Part shown: positions 51,476-59,956 of the stretch, piece by piece
Layout: each line of letters begins with the position of its first letter
Position numbering within the stretch: position 1 is the stretch's first letter
Source of the DNA: an uncultured Phascolarctobacterium sp.
GTDB lineage: Bacteria > Bacillota > Negativicutes > Acidaminococcales > Acidaminococcaceae
Assembly: GCA_900757795.1 (NCBI GenBank)
Contig: CAAEPE010000054.1
Location: forward strand, 1 to 60,485
Length of the DNA stretch: 60,485 nt
Direction of reading: 5' to 3'
The notes under the pieces: generated by a model
What the model was told of the DNA's origin: nothing
Database searches by the model: none
Seen by the model: only the letters and a program-made list of their open reading frames with translations
Program-made: the position numbers and the translations under genes

Positions 51476-52603
51476 TCATTTTTCCCTTAACTGCAAAGTA
51501 AAGACAGCCTTATCCTTCTCCTGCTGAATATTTTGCAGTTTAACTTGCGAAAATTTTTGCGTATTCTCTAAATTCTCTACCAAATTATTTACAGCACTTG
51601 CTTCATAGCAGTTGCCTGAAAGCTGCCATTCCTTTGTTTTAGCATCTCCGCGTAAAAGCTCCAGCCAGCAATTATTTTGTTTGCCAACCTGTTGACCAAT
51701 ATTGTTTATACTGTCACTAATATGACCGGCATTTAACTGCATATTTTTAGCCAAAATTTGTGAACGGCGCAGTTCGGCTTCGATTTTTTGACTTTGCTCA
51801 TAACGCCGCTGCCAGACCGAGTACTGTTCCAGCTGCTGCTTTGTATTTTGTAAATATTTTTGCGCCAATAAGATGCCGCCTTGGGCGCTTCCGTAAATAG
51901 CTAGGGATAGCAACAAACAGCCTGCAAAAATTTTTTTCACATAATTTTTATCAGAATTGGTAACTAAAGTAACCTTTTGCCGCCACTGCTCCTTTTTATC
52001 CAGCAAGCTGCGATATTGAAAATTTTCTCCCTCATACCATTCCTTATGAGCATTTTCAATGGTTGTACCAAGCAAAATGGCCTGCAATTTTAAACATAAA
52101 TTATTTGCTATGGCACAAACACTAGCAATTTGCTGTTTTTGCCAAGCCCAAAACTGTACATTGGAGACATCACTATCTGACTTTTTCATTACAAAAGCAG
52201 TAACAATATCGCTCTTTTCCCACGGTACAATCTGCTCCGCCTCCCACGCAACAGCCTGCAATATCTCGGCTTGAGACAAAGTTGGTAAGCTTAAATTTTC
52301 CTTTTGCACAAATGCTTCATCTAAAATCAACAGAGTATATGCCATATCTTTTATTCTTGTCCACACCAAAGCTTCACTCAAGTCCTGTTCCAGCTCCTGC
52401 CACCAAGCCAAATTATTCTCTGTCCATGGATTTTTCAAAACAACTTCCTTATGCCACATGCAGCAATCCTTTTGCCAATAGCCAAGCGCTAATTTATCAA
52501 CCTTCAGCGAGATTAGCAGCAGCGGCTTGCCGCTCCGTAGCTGCCGCAAATAATAGCATTGCACCTTCTGCTTAATTTTTGTAAACGTATAATTATTTCT
52601 CAT
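51476..52603 (-). CDS. PilM-PilN-like fusion (GspL-like) pilus protein
   Basis: The 375-residue protein has an N-terminal cytoplasmic part (about 1-215) that resembles the actin-like PilM/GspL fold (VKLALGYWQ-type opening, LSQAEILQAVAWEAEQIVPW). A transmembrane helix near residues 220-242 (AGCLLLSLAIYGSAQGGIL) and a periplasmic coiled coil plus ferredoxin-like domain typical of PilN follow. It therefore looks like PilM and PilN joined in one chain, as in GspL. Similarity is moderate. Confidence 0.72.
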   Translation of the reverse strand: MRNNYTFTKIKQKVQCYYLRQLRSGKPLLLISLKVDKLALGYWQKDCCMWHKEVVLKNPWTENNLAWWQELEQDLSEALVWTRIKDMAYTLLILDEAFVQKENLSLPTLSQAEILQAVAWEAEQIVPWEKSDIVTAFVMKKSDSDVSNVQFWAWQKQQIASVCAIANNLCLKLQAILLGTTIENAHKEWYEGENFQYRSLLDKKEQWRQKVTLVTNSDKNYVKKIFAGCLLLSLAIYGSAQGGILLAQKYLQNTKQQLEQYSVWQRRYEQSQKIEAELRRSQILAKNMQLNAGHISDSINNIGQQVGKQNNCWLELLRGDAKTKEWQLSGNCYEASAVNNLVENLENTQKFSQVKLQNIQQEKDKAVFTLQLREK

Positions 52604-52649
52604 ATTATACCTCCAAATTCATCACTAAAAAGTTTCTGTAAATAGTATT

Positions 52650-53108
52650 TTAAATACATAATCGCCAATACCACGCTAAAATATTTACTCCCCAAAAATA
52701 ACAAAGCATTGCCGCCAAGCATAAAAAGGGACCAAAAGGCAGCGGCTGTCTGTCTTGTATCCTTTTGAATAATAACAAAACTGCCCCAAATATAGCTCCG
52801 CTGATAAAAGCCAGTAACAGGCACGCTAAACCCTGTTCCATACCCAACCACAAGCCTAAAACCGCCGCCAATTTCACATCACCCTCTCCCATGCCGCCGT
52901 GGCTTGTAAAATAAATGACGAACATAATACCGCCTAAAATTAACGCTCCTTGAACAGAAAAAAGCACAAAATGAAAATAATAAGCACGCAGCAAGCCTAC
53001 ACATGCCAAAAATAGATTCACATTGTCATATAAAAGCATACTTTTATAATCTGTATAGCTGTGATACATTAAACAAGTTATAAATAACAAAGCAAATACA
53101 CTGGACAC
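52650..53108 (-). CDS. Short prepilin peptidase (aspartic type A24)
   Basis: The 152-residue protein has about five transmembrane segments and the two catalytic aspartates in TDYKSMLL (near residue 18) and GMGEGDVKLAA. The N-terminal cytoplasmic methyltransferase domain with the zinc-binding CxxC pairs is missing, so it is a protease-only version of PilD. The GTG at 53108 with AGGAG seven bases upstream is preferred; the longer frame would run back through the ppsA terminator hairpin. Confidence 0.8.
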   Translation of the reverse strand: MSSVFALLFITCLMYHSYTDYKSMLLYDNVNLFLACVGLLRAYYFHFVLFSVQGALILGGIMFVIYFTSHGGMGEGDVKLAAVLGLWLGMEQGLACLLLAFISGAIFGAVLLLFKRIQDRQPLPFGPFLCLAAMLCYFWGVNILAWYWRLCI

Positions 53109-53135
53109 AATCTGGCTCCTTTCTACAAAACAAAA

Positions 53136-53168
53136 GGCTCCTGTACTACAAACTGCAATACAGGAGCC
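53136..53168 (-). terminator. Terminator downstream of ppsA
   Basis: GGCTCCTGT (53136-53144) pairs with ACAGGAGCC (53160-53168) across 15 bases. On the minus strand it is followed by TTTTGTTTTG. It lies just before the prepilin peptidase start. Confidence 0.85.
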
Positions 53169-53245
53169 AAAAGCTCGCAACAATTTTCTTTTGTTGAGTA
53201 TAGTATAACTTACAAAATAAACTCTGTCAAATTTTTAAAATTTGC

Positions 53246-55627
53246 TTACCAATTCAAATCTTCAACATCTTGACGACCGCGGCCAGTCAAAGCGTCCAAC
53301 ATAATACGCTGCTCAATTTGAGCGGCCAGCTTCTTGGTAAATTTAACAGTATCAGGATTTACGGACATACTGTCAATGCCGCTCTTAATGAGGAATTCGC
53401 AGAATTCAGGATATACACTGGGAGCTTGACCGCAGATAGAAACGGTCTTGCCGCCCTTGTGAGCAACCTCGATAAGGTGACGGATAGCGCGGCGAACAGC
53501 CAAATTGCGCTCGTCATAAATGTGGGATACGGTATCGTTATCACGGTCGCAGCCCAGTACCAGCATGGTAAGGTCGTTGGAACCGATGGAATAACCGTCA
53601 ACAAATTGGTTGAATTGGTCAGCCAAGATAATATTGGAAGGAATTTCAGCCATCAGCCAAACCTTAAAGTCTTTGCCACGGCGCAGACCGCAGTCAGCCA
53701 TAATAGCAACAACCTTTTCACATTCTTCTACGTTGCGGCAGAACGGAATCATAACGTTTAAATTTTTCAGGCCAAACTCTTCGCGTACTTTGCGAACAGC
53801 CATGCATTCCAATTTGAACGCTTCAATATATTTAGGATCGTAGTAACGGGAAGCACCGCGCCAGCCTAAGAGAGCGGAAGGCTCATAAGGCTCAAATTCG
53901 TCGCCGCCTTTCAAATCGCGATATTCGCTGGATTTGAAATCAGAGAAGCGCAGAGTAACCGGTCTCGGAGCCATAGCCTGGCAAACTTGACGAATGCCTT
54001 CAGCCAGTTGATCAACAACCTTTTCCGGTTGACCAATCTTGATGAGATACAGCGGATGCTCGTGAATATAGGTAGTCCAAATGAACTCCTCGCGCATCAG
54101 GCCAATACCATCGCAAGGCAGAGTGCTGTATTTTTCAGCCAGCTCGGGATCGCCAAGGTTCATATAAATCTTGGTACCAGTCGGCGGGAAATATTCTGCA
54201 GCAGCTACTACTTGCTGAGCAGCAGGCTGTTCTGCTTTAGGTTCTTCAATAATGCCTTCATATACTACGCCATGAGTTGCGTCGATAGTTACATCAATAC
54301 CATCAGGAATAGTGGTAGTAGCAGCCTCGCCGCGGCTCTTAGTGCCAACGATGCAAGGAATACCCAGCTCGCGGGAAACGATAGAAGCATGGCAGGTCAT
54401 TCCGCCGCTATCAGTTACGATAGCTTTTGCTTTTTTCATAGCCGGAACCCAGTCAGGAGCGGTCATTTCAGTTACTAAAATTTCTCCTTCTTTAAATTCA
54501 TCAATGTGGGAAGGATCCAGAATTACATGTACGCGGCCGGAAACATTACCGGGGCTGGCAGGCAAACCTTTTACAATAACCTTACGATCAGTAGTCACTT
54601 TTTTCTCCTCTTTCGGCGCACCGCCATTTTCTTTGTTGCGGCGGCTCCATACGGTTTCGGGACGAGCTTGCAGAATATAAACCTTGTTGTCGCGTTCGTC
54701 TACGCCCCACTCCATATCCATGTAGCAGCCATAATGTGCTTCAATTTTTTTAGCGCAGGCAGCCAATTCTTTAATTTGGGTATCAGTCAGCTTTTGCTCG
54801 TTTTGCTCATCCAACGGAACCATTACTTCTTCGCAGTCGCCGTCAGCCTTGCGAATCAATTTAATGTCTTGAGCGTTAACGTTTTTCTCAATAATTTCAC
54901 CGCTGGCTTTATTTACAGTATAGTTATCAGGAGTTACAGTGCCTTGAACAACATACTCACCTAAGCCCCAAGCGCCTTCAATTAAAATGTTTTTGTCGTC
55001 GCCGGTAGCAACGTTCACGGTAAACATAACGCCTGCTGCTTTGGAAAATACCATCATTTGTACGGCAGCAGAAAGAGCTACATCCAAATGGTCAAAGCCT
55101 TGTTTTTCGCGATAGTAAACAGCGCGGTCGGTAAAGCAGGAAGCATAGCATTCTTTAACCTTAGCTACGATAGTAGCAGCGCCTTTAACGTTCAAATAGG
55201 TATCCTGCTGGCCTGCAAAGCTTGCGTCCGGCAAATCTTCGGCAGTAGCGCTGGAACGTACTGCAACGAAGGGATCTGCCTGGCCAACTTTTTTGCCCAG
55301 CTCTTCGTAAGCAGCAGCAATCAGCTCTTGCAAATCCTGCGGCATTTCTTTATCCATAATTGCTTGGCGGATTTGCGCGCAAACCTCGCGCAGTTGAGCG
55401 CTGTTATCAACATCTAAGCCTGCAATAAGATTTTTAATTTCGTCATACAAGCCGGTTTTCTCAAAGAAATATCTGTAAGCGCAGGCAGTAGTTGCAAAGC
55501 CATAAGGTACAGGTACATCCACATGAGAAGTCAATTCACCCAAGGAAGAGGATTTGCCGCCGGCAATCGCTACATCCTTTCTCTCCAACTGGTCAAACCA
55601 CAGCAAAAATGCTTTTTCTTTTTCCAT
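53246..55627 (-). CDS. ppsA: Phosphoenolpyruvate synthase (pyruvate, water dikinase)
   Basis: The 793-residue protein has the usual PpsA length. The N-terminal ATP-grasp domain contains GGKSSSLGELT and VAVRSSATAEDLPDASFAGQQDTYLN. The phosphohistidine domain has TDSGGMTCHASIVSRELGIPCIVGT (about residue 410), and the PEP-binding barrel has GLMREEF and the C-terminal CGQAPSVYPEF motif. It makes PEP from pyruvate for gluconeogenesis. AAAGGAG before the ATG; own promoter and terminator. Confidence 0.95.
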   Translation of the reverse strand: MEKEKAFLLWFDQLERKDVAIAGGKSSSLGELTSHVDVPVPYGFATTACAYRYFFEKTGLYDEIKNLIAGLDVDNSAQLREVCAQIRQAIMDKEMPQDLQELIAAAYEELGKKVGQADPFVAVRSSATAEDLPDASFAGQQDTYLNVKGAATIVAKVKECYASCFTDRAVYYREKQGFDHLDVALSAAVQMMVFSKAAGVMFTVNVATGDDKNILIEGAWGLGEYVVQGTVTPDNYTVNKASGEIIEKNVNAQDIKLIRKADGDCEEVMVPLDEQNEQKLTDTQIKELAACAKKIEAHYGCYMDMEWGVDERDNKVYILQARPETVWSRRNKENGGAPKEEKKVTTDRKVIVKGLPASPGNVSGRVHVILDPSHIDEFKEGEILVTEMTAPDWVPAMKKAKAIVTDSGGMTCHASIVSRELGIPCIVGTKSRGEAATTTIPDGIDVTIDATHGVVYEGIIEEPKAEQPAAQQVVAAAEYFPPTGTKIYMNLGDPELAEKYSTLPCDGIGLMREEFIWTTYIHEHPLYLIKIGQPEKVVDQLAEGIRQVCQAMAPRPVTLRFSDFKSSEYRDLKGGDEFEPYEPSALLGWRGASRYYDPKYIEAFKLECMAVRKVREEFGLKNLNVMIPFCRNVEECEKVVAIMADCGLRRGKDFKVWLMAEIPSNIILADQFNQFVDGYSIGSNDLTMLVLGCDRDNDTVSHIYDERNLAVRRAIRHLIEVAHKGGKTVSICGQAPSVYPEFCEFLIKSGIDSMSVNPDTVKFTKKLAAQIEQRIMLDALTGRGRQDVEDLNW

Positions 55628-55678
55628 GATTTTTTAGCTCCTTTGAAAATACTATACTTAATACAAAGAACATCTTCA

Positions 55679-55718
55679 ATATAGTGTATACTATATCACA
55701 TTCGACAAGCATATTCAA
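55679..55718 (-). promoter_or_regulatory. ppsA promoter with palindrome over the -10
   Basis: On the minus strand TTGAAT (55713-55718), 17 bp, then TATAGT (55690-55695). The palindrome ATATAGT-GTAT-ACTATAT (55679-55696) covers the -10 and could be an operator. The rest of the 216-bp gap carries nothing else recognisable except the ribosome site of the following small gene. Confidence 0.5.
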
Positions 55719-55843
55719 GAGTAAAAGGAAAAAATTTTAAAGAAAAAGAAATTTTTTGTTTTCATCTCTGCCTCTTTCCACCGGCGCCAAAACATGCTAA
55801 AATTATCACATAAATTACAACCGCTACGAAAGGAGACCAAGCA

Positions 55844-56062
55844 TTGTTTACATATTATTTGCCGCAAAAATTTACAAATATTCCCCTGCGTTTAGATGAC
55901 GGCCACGGAGATTACAACCGCAGCTATGAACGCAGCGACGATGATTTTGATTACGCTGATTATTCTACTGACCACCGCGATAATAATTTTCGTAATTACG
56001 AAAAGAAACGCCGCAAAACAAAAAAAGAAATCATTGACGATTTGCTCAAAAGATGGGACTAA
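55844..56062 (+). CDS. Small charged protein of unknown function
   Basis: The 72-residue protein is rich in Asp, Tyr, Arg and Asn (DGHGDYNRSYERSDDDFDY), with a basic KKRRKTKKE stretch and a helical end IIDDLLKRWD. TTG start with AAGGAG seven bases upstream, followed closely by a terminator, which supports it as a real gene. No family recognised. Confidence 0.6.
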   Translation: MFTYYLPQKFTNIPLRLDDGHGDYNRSYERSDDDFDYADYSTDHRDNNFRNYEKKRRKTKKEIIDDLLKRWD

Positions 56063-56065
56063 GAC

Positions 56066-56114
56066 GCAAAAACTCCTGAGATTTTACTGTAACCAAAATC
56101 TCAGGAGTTTTTTC
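56066..56114. terminator. Bidirectional terminator between the small gene and the acyl-CoA ligase gene
   Basis: AAAACTCCTGAGATTTT pairs with AAAATCTCAGGAGTTTT around a ten-base loop and is flanked by A/T tracts on both strands. It serves two convergent genes. Confidence 0.85.
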
Positions 56115-56134
56115 TTATGAATTATCTTAGGTTA

Positions 56135-57397
56135 TTATTTTTCCTGCCACTGCTGCAAGGCCAGCTTATCTATTTTGCCGCTTTCGTTACGCGGCAAAGC
56201 TTCAAGAAAAATAAACTGCTTGGGCAGCTCGTAATCCTCCAGCTTTTCTCGCAGCATTTTCACCATATCCTGCTTGCTGTATTCTTTTGCTGCCGCCACA
56301 AAAGCAACTAAAAAATCTGCATCGCCGATATGCTTGCTTAATACGGCAGCTTCAATAACCAGCGGCAAATCACCAATAGCAGCAGCCACCTTTACCGTAC
56401 TCACCTTACGTCCATTGACATTGCAAATATCATCCGTGCGTCCTAAAAAGTGCAGCCTGCCTAGCTCGTCTAAACAACCTCTATCCTTTAACGAAAATGG
56501 CAGCTTGATTGCTTCCACATGATAAGGCGTGTCGATAAATATTTCTTCATTAGATATTGTAATTTTCACACCCTTAAAGGGTCTGCCGATTAAGGTACGA
56601 TCATCAGTCATTTCTTTATTTTTAATATAGGTTATATAATTCAGCTCGCTGGCGCCATAGTACAGTGTTATCTCTGCTTTAGGAAATACCGCCAGCAGCT
56701 TATCCGCTTCCTGTCTGCCCATGGACTGGGAGCCGCTGATAATACTGCGAATCTTGTCGTTAGGCTGCTTCATAAATTTGGGCAGCAGCAATAATTTGGA
56801 CGGAATTAGATAAATAGTATTGACGTCATATTGCTGCATCAGCTCCAGCCAATGCTTGGGACGGAATTTTTCCGTAACGACAAGCATGCCGCCAGCAGCC
56901 AAAACGCCCATATAAATATTCAAATTGCCGGTAAAGGCTAGGCTTCCCTGACAAAAAATTTTAGTATTTTCATCCACGCCAAACACGCGGTTCTGTTCCG
57001 GAAAAAAATCTGCCCAGCTATGATAATTACGCCACAGCAGCTTGCTTTTGCCGGTGCTGCCGCTGGTCATTACACCCATACAGGCGTTTTCGGGAATATT
57101 TTTTACTTCAAACCGTTGATTTTTACTTAGCTCCGTAGCGATAATTGGCCTGGTTTTTGTGCCGCTGTACGCGATAAAATTTATTAGCTGCTGTGCGATG
57201 CTGTCTGCGTGAATAAAAATTGCAGGCTCGCACAGCTCTTTTTCTTGGCGCAGCTTAGCCGCCGCTTCTGCCAACTGTCCATATGTATAACTGCAATTAT
57301 CATCAACCAATGCCAATTTATCCAGGGGCTTGCTGGCAATCAGCGCCAAATAATCTGCAAAATCCTGATAATTTTGTACCGCTTCTGTTGCTATCAT
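56135..57397 (-). CDS. AMP-dependent acyl-CoA ligase (YhfT-like)
   Basis: The 420-residue protein belongs to the ANL superfamily, with MTSGSTGKSKLLWR (P-loop-like motif, about residue 129), YYGASELNYIT, the hinge FLGRTDDICNVNGRKVS and the C-terminal catalytic lysine in LPRNESGKIDKLAL. It is shorter than fatty-acyl-CoA synthetases because of a reduced N-terminal domain. Its ATG overlaps the thiolase stop (ATGA). The partnership with BioY and a thiolase recalls B. subtilis yhfU-yhfT-yhfS, a predicted biotin-regulated set. The substrate is unknown. Confidence 0.87.
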   Translation of the reverse strand: MIATEAVQNYQDFADYLALIASKPLDKLALVDDNCSYTYGQLAEAAAKLRQEKELCEPAIFIHADSIAQQLINFIAYSGTKTRPIIATELSKNQRFEVKNIPENACMGVMTSGSTGKSKLLWRNYHSWADFFPEQNRVFGVDENTKIFCQGSLAFTGNLNIYMGVLAAGGMLVVTEKFRPKHWLELMQQYDVNTIYLIPSKLLLLPKFMKQPNDKIRSIISGSQSMGRQEADKLLAVFPKAEITLYYGASELNYITYIKNKEMTDDRTLIGRPFKGVKITISNEEIFIDTPYHVEAIKLPFSLKDRGCLDELGRLHFLGRTDDICNVNGRKVSTVKVAAAIGDLPLVIEAAVLSKHIGDADFLVAFVAAAKEYSKQDMVKMLREKLEDYELPKQFIFLEALPRNESGKIDKLALQQWQEK

Positions 57398-58533
57398 TGC
57401 GCCACCCTTTCCAACAGCAAGGCCGTACCTACTCCTCCGGCAGCCGCCACGCTGGCGCAGCCAAAACGTCCGCCACGCTGGCGCAAGGCTTCCAATAAAT
57501 GCAGCGTAATAATGCATCCGGAAGCGCCATAAGGATGGCCGTAGGCCAAAGCACCGCCAAAAATATTATATTTATCTACGCTTTGCTTAAATGTGCGGGC
57601 AAAAAGCACGTCAATCACGGCAAAGGCCTCGTTGATTTCAAAATCAGCAATATCATTTTCTTGCAAATTATATTTTTGCAGCAGCTTTTGCAGCGCCAAA
57701 ACAGCAGTGCGCGGGCTTACCAACGGATCGCCGCCGCAAGCTACAGAACCGATTACCTTAGCCTGCGCCTGCAAATTATGTTCTTGCAAAAATTTTTCCG
57801 AGCACAATACTACAAAGGCTGCGCCGTCGTTAATCAGGCAGGAATTGGCTGCTGTAATAAACTGTCCTTGAGGCAAAACCTTAGGCAGTCTGTCTAAAAG
57901 CTTTTGACTCATGCGCGGACGAATACCTTCATCCTGATAAGCGTCAAAAACAGGCGCAATGATATTTTTTAAAACGCCGGTTTCTCTAGCCTGCGCTGCT
58001 AATTTATGACTGCGCAGCACCCATGCGTCCAGTTCTGCTTTATTAACCTTTTCTCGCTGACACGCTAGCTCTGCTCCTTCCAGCATTACAGTTTCGCGAT
58101 GAATTTCCGGCATAAATTTTGCTACGCTGTACCAAGTTTCCCCTTGATAATCGGGATGGTTAGCATTATAACCGCGCCGCGGCTGGGTGGAACTGCTCTC
58201 AAAGCCGCCGGCAATAATGCAGTCTGCTTCGCCGCAGGCAATTTTTGCTGATGCTACCGCAGTACTTTCCAAACCGCTGCCGCACTGCACATCAATGGTA
58301 ACTGCAGGCACAGTAATGGGCACACCGGCTTCCAAAGCCATCAAGCGTGCAATATTGCCGCCTGCACCCACGCCGTTACCGGCAATAATATAGTCCGGCT
58401 CTGTAATCTTATATTTTTCCATAACCTGACGCAGCACCGCCGCTCCCAGCTTTTCAGCCGGAATATGCCGGTACATGCCGTTGACCACGCCTACATAGCT
58501 GCGCAGTCCACCTAAAATATACGCATGTTCCAT
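57394..58533 (-). CDS. Thiolase-family protein (YhfS-like), one catalytic cysteine replaced
   Basis: The 379-residue protein has the nucleophile loop VQCGSGLES with Cys84, then IIAGGFESSSTQP, NEAFAVID and the catalytic histidine in AYGHPYGASG. The second catalytic cysteine of thiolases (LCIGGGxG) is Ala363 here (SVAAAGGVG, codon at 57445-57447), so the usual Claisen base is missing. A cysteine four residues earlier (Cys359) could substitute. It is cotranscribed with an acyl-CoA ligase, after BioY. Confidence 0.87.
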   Translation of the reverse strand: MEHAYILGGLRSYVGVVNGMYRHIPAEKLGAAVLRQVMEKYKITEPDYIIAGNGVGAGGNIARLMALEAGVPITVPAVTIDVQCGSGLESTAVASAKIACGEADCIIAGGFESSSTQPRRGYNANHPDYQGETWYSVAKFMPEIHRETVMLEGAELACQREKVNKAELDAWVLRSHKLAAQARETGVLKNIIAPVFDAYQDEGIRPRMSQKLLDRLPKVLPQGQFITAANSCLINDGAAFVVLCSEKFLQEHNLQAQAKVIGSVACGGDPLVSPRTAVLALQKLLQKYNLQENDIADFEINEAFAVIDVLFARTFKQSVDKYNIFGGALAYGHPYGASGCIITLHLLEALRQRGGRFGCASVAAAGGVGTALLLERVAQ

Positions 58534-58561
58534 AATTTCACCTATAAAATTTATAAATAGA

Positions 58562-58612
58562 CCCGCATCTGCTTGCGAAAAACATAATGCGGGGATTTTG
58601 TTGTTGTTTTTT
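58562..58612. other. Hairpin between bioY and the thiolase gene
   Basis: CCCGCAT (58562-58568) pairs with ATGCGGG (58587-58593). A T-rich tract follows on the plus strand, while only a mixed A/T tract follows on the minus strand, the direction of the operon. It may reduce read-through from bioY into the thiolase gene rather than stop it. Confidence 0.4.
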
Positions 58613-59162
58613 ATTGATGGTCAAAGATTCTGTGAATAGGTCCTGCTAAAAAGGCAGCGGCAGCACATTTTGCAATGTCCAAGGGAATAAAGGGCAAAAC
58701 ACCGGTATAAAAAGCCTTATCCCACGGCATACCAGTAACCAGCTTGAGCTGCACATAGCCAAAAAGATAGATGATAGGAATGCCAACGATACACCCTAAA
58801 AGCGCATAACGTTTAAAATTATATTTTTCGCCGCGGGTAGCAGCCAAAAATACTACGGTAAACAAAAAGCCGATAATGTAACCGCCGGTAGGGCCAAAAA
58901 GTTTTCCCGGGCCTGCAGTACCACCGGTAAAAACAGGCACGCCAGCCAAGCCGACCAAAATATAAACCAACATAGTCATAAACCCCTGCTTGACGTTCAG
59001 CACATAACCTGTCAAATTTACAATAAGCGTTTGCAGAGCAATAGGCGAAAGAGAAAATGGCAGAGGAATAATGATATATGCCGAAACACAGTTCATAGCA
59101 ACCATCAGTGCCATTTTAGTCATTTCCGCAGTTTTATTTACATTAACAGTATTTGTTCTCAT
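58611..59162 (-). CDS. bioY: BioY biotin transporter (ECF S component)
   Basis: The 183-residue protein has six transmembrane segments. BioY motifs are present: SPIALQTLIVNLTGYVL, YILVGLAGVPVFTGGTAGPGKLFGPTGGYIIGF and LPFIPLDIAKCAAAAFLA. It binds biotin at the membrane. The ATG at 59162 is used because the GTG three codons earlier is too near the ribosome site. No EcfAAT genes are adjacent. It lies 18 bp after the hotdog gene in a likely BirA-regulated operon. Confidence 0.93.
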   Translation of the reverse strand: MRTNTVNVNKTAEMTKMALMVAMNCVSAYIIIPLPFSLSPIALQTLIVNLTGYVLNVKQGFMTMLVYILVGLAGVPVFTGGTAGPGKLFGPTGGYIIGFLFTVVFLAATRGEKYNFKRYALLGCIVGIPIIYLFGYVQLKLVTGMPWDKAFYTGVLPFIPLDIAKCAAAAFLAGPIHRIFDHQ

Positions 59163-59180
59163 CCAAAACACCAGCCTTAT

Positions 59181-59717
59181 TTATATTTTGATAGTAAAAA
59201 CCTTAGAGCTTCCCACATAACCCTGCAGCTCCTGTTTACTGCCATAAACACACAGCTCGTCGCCTGCAAATACAGGAGCCAAAAAGCTAATGCGCCAATC
59301 AAGCTCCGTCAGCTGCAATTTTTGCTGCAACCACGCAGCCATACACAAGCCGGGAATTACAGGATGCTTACCTTGATGAATAATATTTTCATCGCCGGTA
59401 ACTCCCACGTAAGCGCGCACATCCTGTACGGAAAAGCTGTGCTTACAAAGCAGCTGCCCTTGTGGTTCGTTTACGGCTGCGGTTTTAGCGCTTAAAGAAT
59501 TTTTTGGCAGCACCAAAAAAACTCGCAGTTCTTTGGCTACGCTGCCGTCAGCCGCCGTCCCCAGCACCTGCATAATACATTTACGCTGCTTTTCCAATAG
59601 AATATTATTTTCCAGCTGCTGTGCCTTGCCGTGAATATGTACTTCCGCGCCTGCCAGCACCCAGCCGCCAAAAAATTTACTATCGCTGTCTGCCAGCTTA
59701 TGTGCAAGCTCTAACAT
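59181..59717 (-). CDS. MaoC-like hotdog-fold protein
   Basis: The 178-residue protein has a C-terminal hotdog domain with the hydratase-like FSVQDVRAYVGVTGDENIIHQG and HPVIPGLCMAAWLQQKL (about residues 93-135), matching the Asp/His region of (R)-specific enoyl-CoA hydratases and FAS-type dehydratases. The N-terminal half looks like a second, degenerate hotdog. It could hydrate or dehydrate an acyl thioester made by the ligase and thiolase of the same operon. AAAGGA precedes the ATG. Confidence 0.78.
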   Translation of the reverse strand: MLELAHKLADSDSKFFGGWVLAGAEVHIHGKAQQLENNILLEKQRKCIMQVLGTAADGSVAKELRVFLVLPKNSLSAKTAAVNEPQGQLLCKHSFSVQDVRAYVGVTGDENIIHQGKHPVIPGLCMAAWLQQKLQLTELDWRISFLAPVFAGDELCVYGSKQELQGYVGSSKVFTIKI

Positions 59718-59742
59718 TTTTCAACATCCTTTCATGTAGGAT

Positions 59743-59771
59743 ATTATAATGCAAAGCGTGCTTTTAGTCAA
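59743..59771 (-). promoter_or_regulatory. Consensus promoter of the hotdog-bioY-thiolase-ligase operon
   Basis: On the minus strand TTGACT (59766-59771), a 17-bp spacer and a perfect TATAAT (59743-59748). The start of transcription would be near 59736, about 20 bases before the ATG of the hotdog gene. Confidence 0.8.
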
Positions 59772-59796
59772 CCATTTATATGATTAACGTTAACAT
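59765..59796. promoter_or_regulatory. BirA-like operator
   Basis: TAGTCAACC (59765-59773), 14 bp, CGTTAACAT (59788-59796). Each half matches 7 of 9 positions of TTGTTAACC / GGTTAACAA, and the spacing is that of Firmicute BirA sites. The left half overlaps the -35 hexamer of the operon promoter, where BirA-biotinyl-AMP would block RNA polymerase. Confidence 0.58.
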
Positions 59797-59866
59797 CAAT
59801 TTAGGATAACCAAAAATAGAGCGGAGCGTAGTTTTTTAAGCTAAAAACTTTAGCAAACATTTGTTC

Positions 59867-59885
59867 CTATCGCGTTTCGCGATAG
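59867..59885. other. Perfect short hairpin in the non-coding region
   Basis: CTATCGCG-TTT-CGCGATAG forms an eight-base-pair stem with a three-base loop. The 669 bases from 59718 to 60386 carry no gene; besides the promoter and operator they hold this hairpin, two large palindromic repeats and a terminator. Its GCGATAG stem echoes the ends of those repeats. Confidence 0.55.
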
Positions 59886-59956
59886 ATAAAAATTCTTACT
59901 CATTGTATTTTTACACTGGACATGGTAATTTGGTGCTGCGAGAAACAAAAAAGCAG

